Of a DNA stretch of 64,000 bases, positions 38,201-53,200 are shown in pieces. Every line of letters starts with the position of its first letter. Positions within the stretch are counted from its first letter, which is position 1. The DNA lies in NCBI RefSeq assembly GCF_048564905.1, contig NC_132994.1, positions 13,913,652 to 13,977,651 on the forward strand. Reading direction: 5' to 3'. Source of the DNA: Vicugna pacos. Lineage: Eukaryota; Chordata; Mammalia; Artiodactyla; Camelidae. The notes beneath the pieces are model-generated. The model ran no database searches. It saw only the letters and a program-made list of their open reading frames with translations, and was not told where the DNA came from. The position numbers were made by a program, and so were the translations under genes.

Positions 38201-41200
38201 CAACATAAATTGTGGTATATTCATACCTTGCATACTACTAAGTAATAAAAAGGAATAAACTATTGGTATACACAATCCAGATAAATCTGAAAACGTGCTG
38301 AGTGAAAGAAGCCAAACAGAAAAAAAGTACATTATGTTTCACCGTAATTACATTAAAGTTCTACAACAGGCAAAACTCATCTATAGTCAAAAAAGAAAAA
38401 CCACAACAGTAGTTGACACTGGGGTGAGAGTAAGGCAAGGAGTAAACAGAACTTTTTGAAGAAAATTTTCTGAGTTAATGGTAATGCTCAACAATTTATT
38501 AAAAAGGTTAGTAAACAATGACCAGTGGGGTTTATGCAAGGTTGTTCTAATACTTGAAAAATCCATCCATTTCGTCAGATTAACAGGACAGAGAAAAATC
38601 CTATGGAAAAGTTCCATGATCAAGTCAATGGATGCATCAAAAATATGAAATTTAGGAATACATTTTAACAAACCATGGATGCACACAATATATACTAAAC
38701 TGATATACTAAAACTGTAAAATACTGCTGCGACACATTAAAGAGGATCTAAAAGATTCTGTTTATTCTTGGGAGACTCAGTGACTCAAAGATAACCTGTC
38801 AGTCCTCTTCAATTCATGTACAGATTCAAAGCAACACCCAACAAACCCCAGTAGACATTCTTCTTTTTGACAAGCCAAATCTAAGATTTATATAAACACA
38901 GTCAAAACTAAGACTAGAAAAACCTGGTAATTTTATTCCTAGTTATATACCCAACAGAGATGCAAATATGTTCAACAAAGACAGGAACTAGAATATCCAT
39001 AGCAGCACTAACCCTAATAGTAAAAAAAAAAAAAAAAAAAAAAAAGCTACTCAAATGCCAGCAAGAACTGAATGAGTAAAATAAATTATGTGTATTTACA
39101 CAATGGAATATTAGACAGCACTAATTAAAATATGAATGAATTTATAAATATAATGCTGAGCAAAAGAAGCTAGAAACAAACAATGGTGATTCTATATATA
39201 AAAAAAGAGAAATTACTCTATGGAAATAGAAGTAAGGATAGTGAATTGCAGGGGAGGGGACCTCTGAAATGCTAGCAATGTTACTTCTTGATTTGAGAGC
39301 TGGCTGCACAAGATAGATACATTTGGTTTGTAAACATACAACAACCTGCACACTTATGATAACTGCACTTCTAAATGGATTATGTTTCAATAAAAAGTAA
39401 TTTAAAATTTATATCTAATTTTACATGGATAGCACAGAGGAAACAAAAATTATTTAGATCAACTTAATTTTTTTCATAGATCAACTTAAAACACACAAAA
39501 TTAATCATACCCATCAGAGTTGTAATACTTTGATAATTAGTTAAGAGTGGAATGCATTTACAATATCCACCAAAAAACACGTAAAGAAATTAAAAATCAC
39601 CTATAAAGATTAATTTAGTTTCCAAAAGATTTCATGCTAAGATTTTTACAGTATCAGAATTTTAAATCAGTGTTTTACTTTACCATAAAAAATGTAAAAA
39701 GGATGCGCAGGATACTAGTTAGGGTTAGGCACACTGGCTCTGCTGCTGACTGTGTGGGTTCAAATCCTGGCTCTGCCATGTACTAGCTTTGACCTTGGGA
39801 AGATGCTTAATCTCTGAGTTTGTTTCCTCATCAATAACATAGAGATACTAACACAGCCTCCTTTGTTATCAAGGTTACGAACATCAAATATTAATTTATG
39901 ATAAAATATTTAAACAATACCTGACACATAGAAATGATATGTATGTCTGTTACTGTCCACAACGTTCAAAGCATTTAACAAAATTAACCTATTTTGATAT
40001 AAGAGAAAGATAAAACAATGAGAACACAAAAGTTCTGACCTGAATACAATTAGTTAACAGGCTTAGTATTTCTTTCCTTCCTAAAGACTGACTTAGAAAA
40101 ATTCATTCAAAAAACCTTTAATTATTTTGTACACTACACCACATGGTACCCTTAACATCATTTTCAGAACCCTTAATAATAAAACTATGAATAACAATGT
40201 AAACAGTTTCCTAGTCTACTAATTTTCTTCCATTTTATTTACTCAGAAAACAAAGTGAACACAAATGCTAACCAGTTAATTTCCCAAAAAGTTAAATTCA
40301 TAGAAACCATAAAATCCACACCCAGATTAAATTTATAAACTATTTGGGGTAACTTATAGAAAATTAGCAAGGACTTCTAAAATCCTGTATGTTGTTTGAA
40401 TAGCTCATCTGTACCTGACCTAACCACCAAAACACTTTTATGTGCATTGTCTCATTTAATCTTCACAATAACAATCCTTAACGATAAGTACTTTAATCAC
40501 CACCTAAGCTTAAGAGTACAGCCAAAGTTGAGGGATCGTGATGAACTTAAGATCACCAGAGATAAGGCAGAACTGGGATCCAAACCCAGTTCTTAATGAT
40601 CACAAAACTCATGCTTTGCCATTTAGTCTACCACTGGCTTCAGTAAGAAATCAAAACAGTACTCCTTATAAAGTGCCAAAGATGACACAGATGGGAGGAA
40701 AATGATGATTCACGCTTTATTTTATCAGCATATGAGCTAAACATCTACTCATAACAAAATCATCTAATGTTTACCAAATTTCTATCTGCTCTATAATCAA
40801 ATCAATATGAACTACTTCACATAAGATTTTTCTTAAAAAAAGATCATCAAGAACTTAATACATGTTAAAGTCAATCATGTGAACATACTACCAATTAAGT
40901 TACAATTTAAGTCTGATAATTGTTAATATTTGTACATTTGTGATTATACAATGTTGAAAATGCTGAGCTAAATGTGTTCCCTTTATTAACTCAGTTCACT
41001 CTACATAATACCCCTGTGAAACAGGCACTGTGCTTAGCCCTATTTATGAACAAGAAGACAGAGAAATAACTGATCTAAGTTCACACTGCTACCAGGAAAC
41101 AGATCTACAATTCAAAGCTCAGCAAGGCTCACCCCAGAACCCAGGCTTAATCACTATTACTCTACTGCTGTGTCCACATTTAAAAACCCTTCACCAATGT

Positions 41201-44200
41201 AAAATCTTAAATCATATGAGAAAAATTTTCTTTATAGATTTGCCTCAAAAACATGACCCACTAAGATATTCATTTTAAATATATTTCTTCAAAAGGAACT
41301 TACCTGTCTTTGACTTTAATCATAAAATTTCCCCCACAACACATGCAGAACATTAAAAAATTAAATACATACACAAAGAACTACTTCCCATGTCCATATC
41401 AACTCCTCCCCAAAACACATAAAATCGAAGGTTTCTACTGGCAAACAAGGTAACTATGGTGTGTACACTACAGTGTATCATTAGTCATTTGGGAACACTG
41501 TGGGCAAATAAATATTCTTGCCAGAAAATCCACTGAATTTCTTTTGTAAATGATTCATGTCTCTAAATACAGAGATTTCACAATGAGTCTGTATAAAAAC
41601 CACAAATTGTCAGATTCATCCTAATCTGGCAGTAATTTGGCAGCTCCTAAATGTGGTAAATAATATATACCCTAAAAATACATTTCTTTAATAGCAACTT
41701 ACAGCATCTCCTTAAGAATAAAGGTAACAGTGCTTATAAAATATCTTAAACTTAACATATTCCTTAATCATGCATAGCAGTTACCTACAAAATGTCTTAA
41801 GAAGGTTTCTTTAAATGAGTTCTCTTATTCTTTCCACTGATCATGCCATAATTTGAAACAGTGTCTGATTTCCCACGATTTTACTTTCCTAACTCATAGG
41901 CTATGGCTATTTTCCATTTTAGCAGCCAGAGAAATGAAGAAACATTTGTAGCCACATAAAAATTAATCAAGATTTTGCTCCTCAACTACAGAAGCCCTGA
42001 AATTTTTGCTTTAATGAATGAAATTCCTAGCTCTAAAAGGTCTTGAAATTGAATAAATAATTGAAATTAGTTTATAATTTATGGGTTAGCTCTAAATGGA
42101 ATTTGGGAAAATTTACATTCACATCAAGCCAGGCCACAAAGACTGTGCATTTTTCCACTCAAGATGACTTGTGAGAAATGTATTATTTCTCCAAGTAAAA
42201 CACTTGATAATGAAAAGTGACCAACTCCCATATACACTTGGTGTTTTTGTATTAGATTTAAAATTCAACTGGTTAAAACTTCATTCTAATGCAGAAATCA
42301 GTTTACCTTTAATGTTTAACATTGCCACACCTAACTGCATACAGCAGGAGTCCAGCTGCATACTGGGAGTCGTACAGACTAGATTAATGAATGTGTGGAC
42401 AAACTAAGAAAATTCCTAACCAGAAGCAGAATCAGAGGGCTAATTTGTGATTTGCTAACGAATTGCATGTTAACCTTAGTATTAAGATCAACAAAGTATA
42501 AAAAATCTTCTAAAAAATAAATAAAATTAAATTAGACAACTCTTCAGGATGAAGATGTATCTTTGAAAAGCATTTAAAAAAAACAAAGATAAATCACTAC
42601 AGTAATGAATACATTTTATAAACACAATCTGTAAATCAGATTAAAATGCTAATTTCAGATTAATTTTCTACTTTTTTCAAAGCAGAGCAAAGTTAAAATT
42701 CTACCAATTTTCTTTAGGCCAACATTTACGAGAGATATTCTCAGGAAAACAAATCTATTACTTTATTTCTTCAAGCATATACCACATGTGTTTATACTCT
42801 ATGTGTATCTGATTAAAAATAAACTGATATACTAAAGTTGTAGCCTTCTAAGGATTCAAGAAAGAAAATAATGACTATTTTCAATTATACTAAATATACA
42901 TCAAAATTCAGGAATACCAAACACCAACCATTTTACATAAATATGTTCTTAAAATTTCTAGCAAATGTTTTCTGATTCCTGACATTAACTTATGATAAAA
43001 TTTCCATAACTAAATTATATGCATATGTTATATACATATATGCTTATATCTTACATGTTGACATATATACTAATATACACATATTGATATATACATGTAA
43101 GATATTGTACTGTTAGCCCATTATTTACTGCTTTTTCACTGATACTCAAGAAGTACATGAATTCAAAAGAATTTAGCAGAAATGAACTTTAAAAGATCCT
43201 TCAGATACCAGAAGGTCTTAAGAAGTCATAAAAGGGGTATAAACTGTTAATTTTATGATGATTCTAGATATCCCTCACTTGGATAAAAATTCATAATAAA
43301 ATTATCCATAATTGGTCACTTAGATAAATTTCTTTGGTCCCCTAAAATACCTAAGACCCATTACTCATTTGTTTGTATTTAAGTTTTCCAACTGCATTTT
43401 CATAAAATAAACCTATAATAAACATCACTTATGTTTCATAGTCATCAAATTACTTTTCAAAGAAATATACCGATCATATTTTTGGCCAAATTTTATGGCA
43501 TTTTTCTTCCCACATGCCTAGAATTCTCCTTAATATGCCACAGTAGACTCCTTTTCGAAATTTAGACAGCCTTTACAACAAGGGAGTCTGAGCTCGTGTT
43601 GCTAATAACCGCTGGGGAAAGTTTCTTCCTAAATCGGTATGTCAAAGTCTGAAGTTTCAGATAAACGATTACTTTAATCCTTTCCTCTGAAATCCCATAT
43701 AAAGTGAGAAGGAAAGTAGTCAGTAAGGCATAAACCCACAAAGGCCAAAGAATAAGGCATTAAGACAATGGCAGACTAAAAGTAATACACTAGTGGAGGA
43801 TGGAAAAGAGCCAGAATGATCACTAATGTAGTGGAAATAAAGGAAAACTAATAGTCAACAAGTGGGGTGTGAAGCTTGGAACCCTGAAAAGGCTCATACA
43901 TTGGAAACATCTCATGTATCAAATCCGGAAGTAGCCATGAATATGAAAACATGAATACTGGTTCAAAGATTACTTGTACAGGCGCTGAGAATGTCAGATG
44001 TCCTCCCTATCCCCACATGGTCAGATGACTGCACCTCCTTTACCTTGGTAGAAGAAAAATTTGATTGAAAATCATTAGTAACAGAGGCAGGTAGGAGTGA
44101 ACTGTTGTGTTTAAAATCTACACACTAAACAGCGAAGTATATGAAAAATCTAAACCATACAGTGAGAATCTCAGTCTCAGCCCTAACTGCTTTGCCCTGA

Positions 44201-47200
44201 TCAGCCTCCAAATCCTGGCAACTAAATATAAAAATGAAAAGGCTCCTCTTTAGAGAAACCTGAGACCAAGGAGAAAAGACACCGAGATAGTGCAGTATGG
44301 GGGGGGCCTCTAAGGATACTGACAGGTCATCCGACAGTCACACTGAGTGGTCAACCTCTTCCACACAGGCACAGAAAGCTTCCAATCAGAACGTAAAACA
44401 ATCAACCAAATAAAACAAAACATAGTTCAAATGAGCTAAAACATATAAAAAAAAAGTGAATAAACATGAATGTAAGTCAATGATTATTTTTAACTTTTAT
44501 AAATGGAATCACATAGTTTTCCCTGATCGGCTTCTTTTGTTCAATATTACATTGATGAGATTCATCCACAGTTGTAGTTAGTCATAATTCATTTTTCATC
44601 ATTGTGTAGTATTCTACTATACAAGTAAACTGTAATTTATCCACTTACTGCCACAAACATGTAGGTTGTTTCCAGTTTTGATATTTTTACAAATGATGAC
44701 ATAAACATTCTGATACATGTTGCCTGGTGCACATGTGCATATATTTCTGCTTTGTATCCACTAGAGAGTGAAAAAGTTTACAGAGTACAGGTATCTTTAA
44801 CAGCTGAATGTTGAACAGGATACTATTAAAAGAGCATTATCAGCAAACAAGAAAGAGAGCTCTTGGCAATTAAACATTTTAATAGTTAAAATAAAACATT
44901 GTTCAGTAGAAGGGTTACAAGATAAAGTCTGGGAAATGTTCCAGAAAGTAGAATAGGAAGATGATTATGTGGACAATAGAAGAGCAAAAGAAAAATTTTG
45001 AAAGAAGTCCAAGGAGAGCAATTTCCAACTAACATTTCTAGAGAAAACAGGAGGAAAGTATCACATGTACAAGACATTCCCGAACTTTTTAAAGACATGC
45101 TTTTCCCACTCAGAAGAGTCCATCAAGTACCCAGCATAATGTATCAAAAAAGAATCCACATCACTATGAAATTTCAGAACACTAGGGATAAAGACCCTTC
45201 AAGCATCCAGAAAAAAAGGAGAGGGGAAGGAGGGAGGAAACTGGTAACATATTAAGAGTTAGTAACTGGGATGGCATCAGACTTCCCAACAGCAATGAGA
45301 AAGAAAAAGGAACTCTACAAATGACTTCCAACTCAGAATTCTATTCCAATCTAACTATCAGTCAAGAATGGAGAGAATAAAAATATCTTCATAGATAATA
45401 AGAGTTCCAAAAATGTATGTCCCATGTATGTCCTTTATCAGAAAACTACTGGAGCTGTGCTCCATCAAAACAGAGAATAAACTAACTAACAGAAAAACAC
45501 AGTATCTAGGAAACAGGATCAAACACTGGAAGGAAGCAAAGGAAATTTCCAGGATGGCAATTCAGGGAAGTCTCAAGATGACACATTCCAGCAGGCCTGG
45601 GAAAGACCTAGTTCAGACCAGAGAACTCAGAACAGAGTTCTAAGGAAGATGCTTCCAAGAAATAAACAAAAGCAACAGATAACCTGATACGTTTCATCAT
45701 ACTGCAGAGAGCTATGTTTTAGAGAGTAGTGTTGGGTAAGTACACAGCCAGCAGGGGAAAGCTGAGAGAATTACTTATTTCAGGAAAAAAAAAATAGAAA
45801 AATATTTTTAAAAAAATGGAAATACAGTGATACTCACAATATGACTGCGGTGAATCTCAATTAACCAGTCACAAAATAGACGGCTTAGGGCAGAGGACTA
45901 CTGTTTTTCACTACAAGCCTTGAAGTATTACCATACTTTTAAATTTTTAAACTATGCATTTTAATTTAATTTAAAACATTTTTTATTAGAGCTGGAAGAA
46001 ACTCCTATATATTAAATAGATTCTGAACCAGGAGTATCTGTCCATTAGTTGGATTTCCTAATTTGAGTGATCACTGTTTTGTTCCTTCTTTTGTTCACTA
46101 ATTTTTTTGTTTTTAAGTAAGGAAACTGGTTGATGGCCTGGCTAAAACTGTATTTACTAAGCCCAAAGCTTCCTCATGTGCTTAGTTAATTCTCTGAAAC
46201 TGCAATATATTTAGTATCTTGAGAGCTAATGAAGAACTTTTTCGTGTGTGTTTTCACACTTTTGTTCAGGGAGAACACAAGTCAGTGCTAACAGCTACCG
46301 TGTAACCACTACAGAGGCAGTGCTCCCGTCAGTTCTGTAAATCGCCTCACCCCCAGGAACTAGAACTGTGCCTTGCATGTAGAAGGTACACATCAAACAC
46401 CAATGAATTAAAACATTTTACTCAACCCATTCTCTCAAGTTTTACTCTCTTATCTTTCACTTGGGTTTTCCGACTTCTTGTTTTATTTTTTTCTGTGATC
46501 ATGTTTTAGATCTACTAGTGGTTCTGACTGACATTAATTTATCCCTATTGGCGGCACTCAAAATAAAATGAGTTGCTACTCCCTTCAAAATAATTTATAT
46601 TTTATTTGGGAGAAATATTCCCTCTTACAAATATAAAAAGGTACCATTAGAAGCAATGAAGCCCAAACCAAGGTAAGTCTCCAATACTCTCTTCAATGCT
46701 TGTGAGAGAACAGAACTCTACTGATCTTTCTTGCCTTTCATACTATCCATGTATTTTTCCTGTAAAATTGGTTTCCAATTAACGTATTAGTTACAAAGAA
46801 AAGGGAGGGTGGGAAGGGAGCAAGAAGGACAACCTATTTTACATATCTCAAAATTGCTATGTGACCTCTTTGCAGAGTATTCCTATTAATGCTGCATAAA
46901 TTATGGGTAAATTCTAATTGAGAAAACTTATATAACAAAATGTTAAAGTAAACTGCCTTGCTTAAAAAGACAATGACAAGTATGATTATAACAATGTAAA
47001 GATATTCATGATGCATACAAAAGAACAAAAGAACAAAGAAACTAAGGTGGTAAAAAAAAAGTTTGCTTTTATCAAACTTTGATAAATATTATTTCTTATA
47101 AAAAAGAAAAAGTAAGAATGCTCCTTTAAATTGCTTTAGCAACAAACATTAATTAGAATACTAAGAAGAAATTTTACCTACATATACAAAAAAAATTTGA

Positions 47201-50200
47201 AAATCATGATGTATTTGTCAACAAAAATAAATCCTGTCTTTATTTACCAAGGTCCAATTTTTAATTTAAAAGCAAATAGGGGAATGAAATATTTAAAAAG
47301 CCCAGGGGGGAGGCAAGAAATACATTAAAAGATAATGTACAGATATATACTTAATTTAATAAAAAAAAAATCAGAACATACCATGCATTTGCTGGTTTGG
47401 GGGCTCTTGAAGGAGCAGTGAAAGCTGTTTCCATGCTATTCATTCCTGAATTATTCTCTTTGGTAGTCATTGCAATCATTTTTCGTTGCTTCTGAGAAAG
47501 TTTAACTCCATGGGAAATCATTTTTCTAGAAATTAAGTTAAACCAATCAGTCTCACTGCTTCTGAGAAAGTTTAATCCCATAAGAAATCATTTTGCTAGA
47601 AATCAAGCCAATTAGCATTCATTTCTACTTAACGAAGGCTACGGGTAATTATTTTGCTTTCTGTTTATTTGATGAAATTTTACTACTACTAGATCAAAAT
47701 GACCATGTAAGTTTCAACAGATTGTCACTGTATAATCAGTTTATACTATCAATGATCAAGAAATAGCTACATACGCCCTCCTACTAACACACTTGCATCA
47801 GAAATAGTCCAATCATCATTTTAGAGGCAAATTTTTAGTATATAATATTGTATTTCACAAGAGCTGGACTATCAGCCCAACTCAATCTTCAGCATGTATT
47901 TAAGAAATACTTTTATGGAGGCTAAATTACCTAGGAAAGAGCTTATAATTAACTTTAATATCAAATGCAGAAAAACAACAGGAAAGGTCCAGTAGGTCTT
48001 TCCAGTTCCTTAGGGCAGAACTATGTAACACAACATGGTCTTTACTTCTTTATGATTTTGTAACCAACCCCAGATTTGTCTTTGGTGTAGCTCCACACTT
48101 TTGTCTGCTTTCTTCAATTTGCATGATGGTTCTGAGGTCCATGACAGGAGGGCTGACAGGACTAAAAAACAATATAAAAGTTGCTTTACAACACATTCAT
48201 TTATCCATAAAGTCCAACCCACAAACTTCACTGAAACTGCAAATTATATAAAAAATCAATGAGAGGATAATAGGTCTATTTTATCAGCTGTGGCCAACTT
48301 TAAAAAGGATTTTTGAATGAAAGCTACTTTTATATGTACATAGATAAATAATAACTAAAATGCATCCAAAGTCATAATGTTAAGTGATACATGTTTAATA
48401 ACAGTCTAACATTAGTAATTAGAAGATGCTTCTAGGTGTTCCCACAAATATGTTTATCTGGGCAAAAAAATTGAGAACAATGTCTGAACTATCTTTAGAC
48501 CATGAAGCATCATAAACCGGGACATCATAATCTTTGTTCTAACTGTGTGAAATATAACATATTTCAAAACAATTACACAAATGGTCCAGATGATAATATA
48601 ATTAAGTCAATTAACAGTTTTAGCCTATTATAAGCCATACTAGGTGTATAAAGATGAAGTACAAGCTCAATATTTGAAAAATATTACGTTAAATACTCCT
48701 TCAGTTTCAAAAACTAACTTTTCTAAATAAAAGAAAAAATATGAAGAGAATATAGGTTAAGTTAAAAGCACATAATTGTGAATAACACATTTTGTGAGAT
48801 CTTAAAAACCCCTTAATGTGCTTTAAAAAAAAAAAAGCTAAAATAAGCCCTCAAGCGACAAAATGGTCTCCCTGAGTGGGAGTTTTAAAAAAAAAAAAAA
48901 AAAAAAAAAGCTGCTATGAAGTGACTGTGTGTGTTATATAGCATTTACCAAAACTCACTGATGACATTACAAAGCAACTAAATTTTGACGAGAAAAAAGC
49001 CTTTTAGCTGGTTAGGAATTTGTATACATTTAGGTAACTGTGTATTAGAAATTTATATTACTAATTTTTGAATGTGCTTTATTAAAAATTTTTGTTTAAC
49101 TAAAAATGAACGGTATTTCTCAGACTAACAGGTACAGAACAAAATGAAAAGTCTACCTGAAAGACCCAGAAACCCAACTGGAAGAGCTGGTAGTGTCAAT
49201 TCTGTTACTGGGAATGGGCTGTGGAGCAGATATTTTAAGTACTGGTGATTTTTCCCATGGTTTTAAATCTTCCCGAAAATATGCAGGAGGCGTACCATTA
49301 ACATATGATTTACTTTTCCCCTGAAGGTAAGGAAAAAAAACATTAAAAAAGTGAGTAATAATGGATACCTCTAGCACAGCAGCTAACACATAGTTTATAC
49401 TTAGGAAATATTGGTTAAACTGTATAAAAGAATAAAATCTTATGACAATAATCATCCAGCATTTTTAATTCAGTTCTTCCACTGAATTTTTTAATAACTG
49501 ATCAATTCTCAAGCCATATTGGTGACTATAACCCAATTATTCTAAGCTTTGGGAGAAATTTTTAGGGAAATAAGTTTGCATATTAAATCCCTATTTACAC
49601 AAGCACTAAATTAAAATGTTAATAAATGAAAGTTTCTTAAATATGACATGAAGCAGTTAACATTAATGTCCATGACTTTAAAATGAAACAGAATGAAAGT
49701 TTGGTGTAAATGTCATATAATTCACTATGGGTGTAATTAAAGGACTCTGAATAAAATTAAAGCCAAATAATATAAACACTTCAAAAAAGACCCTAAATTA
49801 ACTATTGCTATTACAAAAGGTCAAGGAAGTTACTGAAATGGTATGTCCACTGCCAGGATAGATTCTTATACTACCACCAGACATTCACAGCATGTCTTCA
49901 ACCTTCCTTTAAACCTCAACTGTCTTTCACACCAACCTCAGTGCTAGTATGAAATTGCCCCCAAACTTCTACCCTGTATTAAAAATCACAAAAAAATGTT
50001 TCAAATCAATCCTTGAGGCCTAGAAGACTCTAATAAGAAAGAGAAAATTTTCTATTGTCTCATAAATTTCTAGAAGTTTTAATACGTTTGGTGGATGTAT
50101 AGAGGTTAGAAAAAAATTATCTACTAAAGTAAACATTTCCCTTCCCTAATGATTAACAATTATGGAGTAAAATGTTAAGAGATGTCTAAAAAGTGGCCTC

Positions 50201-53200
50201 CCCAGAGTCGGCCGGACTAGGAATTTAGCAACTTAGTGTCAGCTGTGCTAGACAAGGAGACTTTCACTCCAGCTGCACTGCCCCAGCTCCCTCCATGGAG
50301 GGAAGACACCAAACAGATTCTGAAATTAGGCTTACTTTCAAAAACCATCTTCTTTCAACAGTTTTTAGCTGGTGTTACCTGACAGTTCACAAAACAAATT
50401 TCAAATAATTTAGTCATAAATACATACTTCAGTATGTCTATACAGTATTGCTATATTTTAACATCAATATTACATTTTATTGCATAAAGATTAAAATTCA
50501 ACATAATAAAGGGCTCAAAACTGCCACTGAAATCTTTAAAACTAGACGTATTAGGCAAATTTGAGAAAACTAACACTACATGTCATTAAATTATACTTTC
50601 TTATAAACCAGTCAGAAGTGTTTTAAAATTAGAGTAAAAATAATGAAAAAGTAAACTGTCTATAAACTGAAGTCTGACAAAGATAGTGCATTAATAAACA
50701 AATAAAAACAAACCTCAATCTTATCTGAATGAAATCCTGTTGTGAAATCAGGGGACTGTAAATCTCTAGGACTACCCACTCCGGCGTAGCTTCCTTCAGA
50801 GTCTGATGTCAACAGTTCTGGAAGAGAGTCTACAGAATTGGTCTTACCAGACTTTAATAATCCTAAAAGGTAAAACAATTTTAAATATTAAACACATATA
50901 CATTACACACATATGTATTACATTTAGTGAACTAAATAGTGCTAAAAACTTCCATTTATCCAGATTTAGTAACAATTAGACTCTCTGTACCAAAAGCTTA
51001 ATAATTCAAGCTAACTGAAGAAATCAGTTGAACTGAAAACCTGAAATGGAGATTTTAAAACAACACTTTTATTCATTTCAATTACACATCAATTATGCAG
51101 TGAACCTGAGGAATACAGTTCTTTGGTATCTATTAAAGAAGTGATTCAGAACTTTTTCCCCCCTCATAAAAATAAAGAAGGAAGACAAAATTAATAAACT
51201 CCACACCGCTCCCCTTGTCCATCGGTCTCTGCACCTATGCAGAAGGGGAGCAGCCCCAGCCTGTGCGGGAGGCTATAATGCTTCTGTCTGCCACTCATCT
51301 AACCAGCAGACTGACCCAGCAGCAGAGGCCTTGCTGAAGCCAACTGTGGCCTGTTTGAGAGTCTTCCTTCTGCAAAATACCTACAGACTGAGAGCTATTT
51401 TCAATTAGCTTATCACCTAACGCATGAGTTGTTACGAAATGTATAAACCATTTCTTCTCTTAGGCAAGCTAAATACTTATCTCCCTGCTACACCTGGTCC
51501 AAGTTCTTTAGCAGATCAACTATTTCAAGTAATAAGAGTAAAAAAACTTTTGCTTTGGTTCATGCATTTATTTTCATATTTAAAATGTAGGACAGTCTAA
51601 ATGAAGTGGCAAAATTAATTATATGAACTGTAACTAAAAGTTGTACAATTGATTTGAAAATAAAACATATCATCTCGAATAAATTCAGTAAGTTTTGTTT
51701 TTTAAAGTAAATCACCTTGACAAGACACATGCCTTTTTTTTGTTGTTATTGTTAAAACAGTTTGGAAATAACATCAAGTATTTTTCCCCCACAATCTTAA
51801 ATATTTTTAAGAGTAGCAAATTTTCATAAAAGAGAGTATGTTTAATTCTGGAATGCTCCCAGAAGTCAGTTAGAAATAAACCTAATGAATAAAAAAGATG
51901 ATTTAAGTAGCCAACAATTATTTTTGATAAAAAACATTTTCACAGAATGCCTTCTGTCTAACTTTAAGGATCGACACAAACAAAAGATAAGCCTTCACAC
52001 GACTGTCCTTGATGAAATTTGCTGAATAGGTTTTTTGGGACCCCAATTAAATTTAACCTTTCAATCATTATTTGCTTTGGCCTAGATAGACTGGTACAGT
52101 AGGAAGAATACAGAATTGGAATCAAGAAAATAAATTATATTTGTCTGTTACTACCTCAAATCACTTAACTTTTGAGCTTGTTTCCTCAAATTTAAAGGAA
52201 GGAGCATAAATTAGTTCATTACTGTATCTTCCAGCTCTGAAATGCTAAGACTCTAAAACATGTGCTAACAATAACATCATTAAAAGCAAACCAAATATCC
52301 ACTTTTTCTATAAATCTTTTAGGTATCTGAAAAATCACCAGTTTCATGACTGCCTGTCCATTTATTAATCCTTCCATCAACCCACCTATGCCTCCTTCTA
52401 AGGATTAGAGGTAATTCATGTAACACAGAGAACATAAAATTACAGAATTTTAAACTTTAAAAGGTCCTAAAATAGGAATCAGGGGATACAGATGTAAAAC
52501 AACTATTCTTGATATTATTTTTTCCTTTCAGCTTTATTGAACGTGTCAAGTACCTCATTTGTAGTATCTTGTTAAACATAAAAATATGTTCTTCTTTGCA
52601 ATGAATAATAGCTATTTCTTTCACAGGGACAATGTGCACTTGTTTTTTGCAAAGTTGCTTGTATAAGGCTGACTATGAAAATCCTGCTGATAAAAACTGC
52701 ACCAATTTGTGTTTTATTGTTATAGATATAACTACTAGTTCTGAAAGCCACACTATAGTCTCATTATTTTTTTGTCACACTTCAATTTTTGTCTAAAGAA
52801 AACTTATTAAAATTTAGGTAGTTTTAATCTGGATCTAATCAGAGGAATCTAGAATGTGGGGGAATCTACAGTATCACTGGCCTAATGATAATGGTACTGC
52901 GGTCATATAGAAGACTATCCTTATTTTCAGAAGATTCATATTAGCAATGGGGGGTAGGGGGGAGTCATGTCTTCAGCTTAGTTGCATGTGGCTCAGTAAA
53001 AAGTAAAAAGTGCATGTGTAGAATGTTTGGGGGATGAGCGAAGACAGCATGCAATACAAAGCCTGCAAGAAAAAGCAAATGTGGTAAGAGGTTAGCAATA
53101 AATCTGGATAAACGGTATAAAGGTATTCGGTGTATTTTTCTTTCACCTTTTTAGTAACTTGAAGATTTTCAAAATAAAAAATTAGGGAAAAAATTTTAGA

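Noticed and set aside
48010-48231. 73-codon minus frame over the 48069-48161 exon
   Set aside because: It is in the wrong frame; the IBTK-matching frame is a different one and is set by the splice phases.
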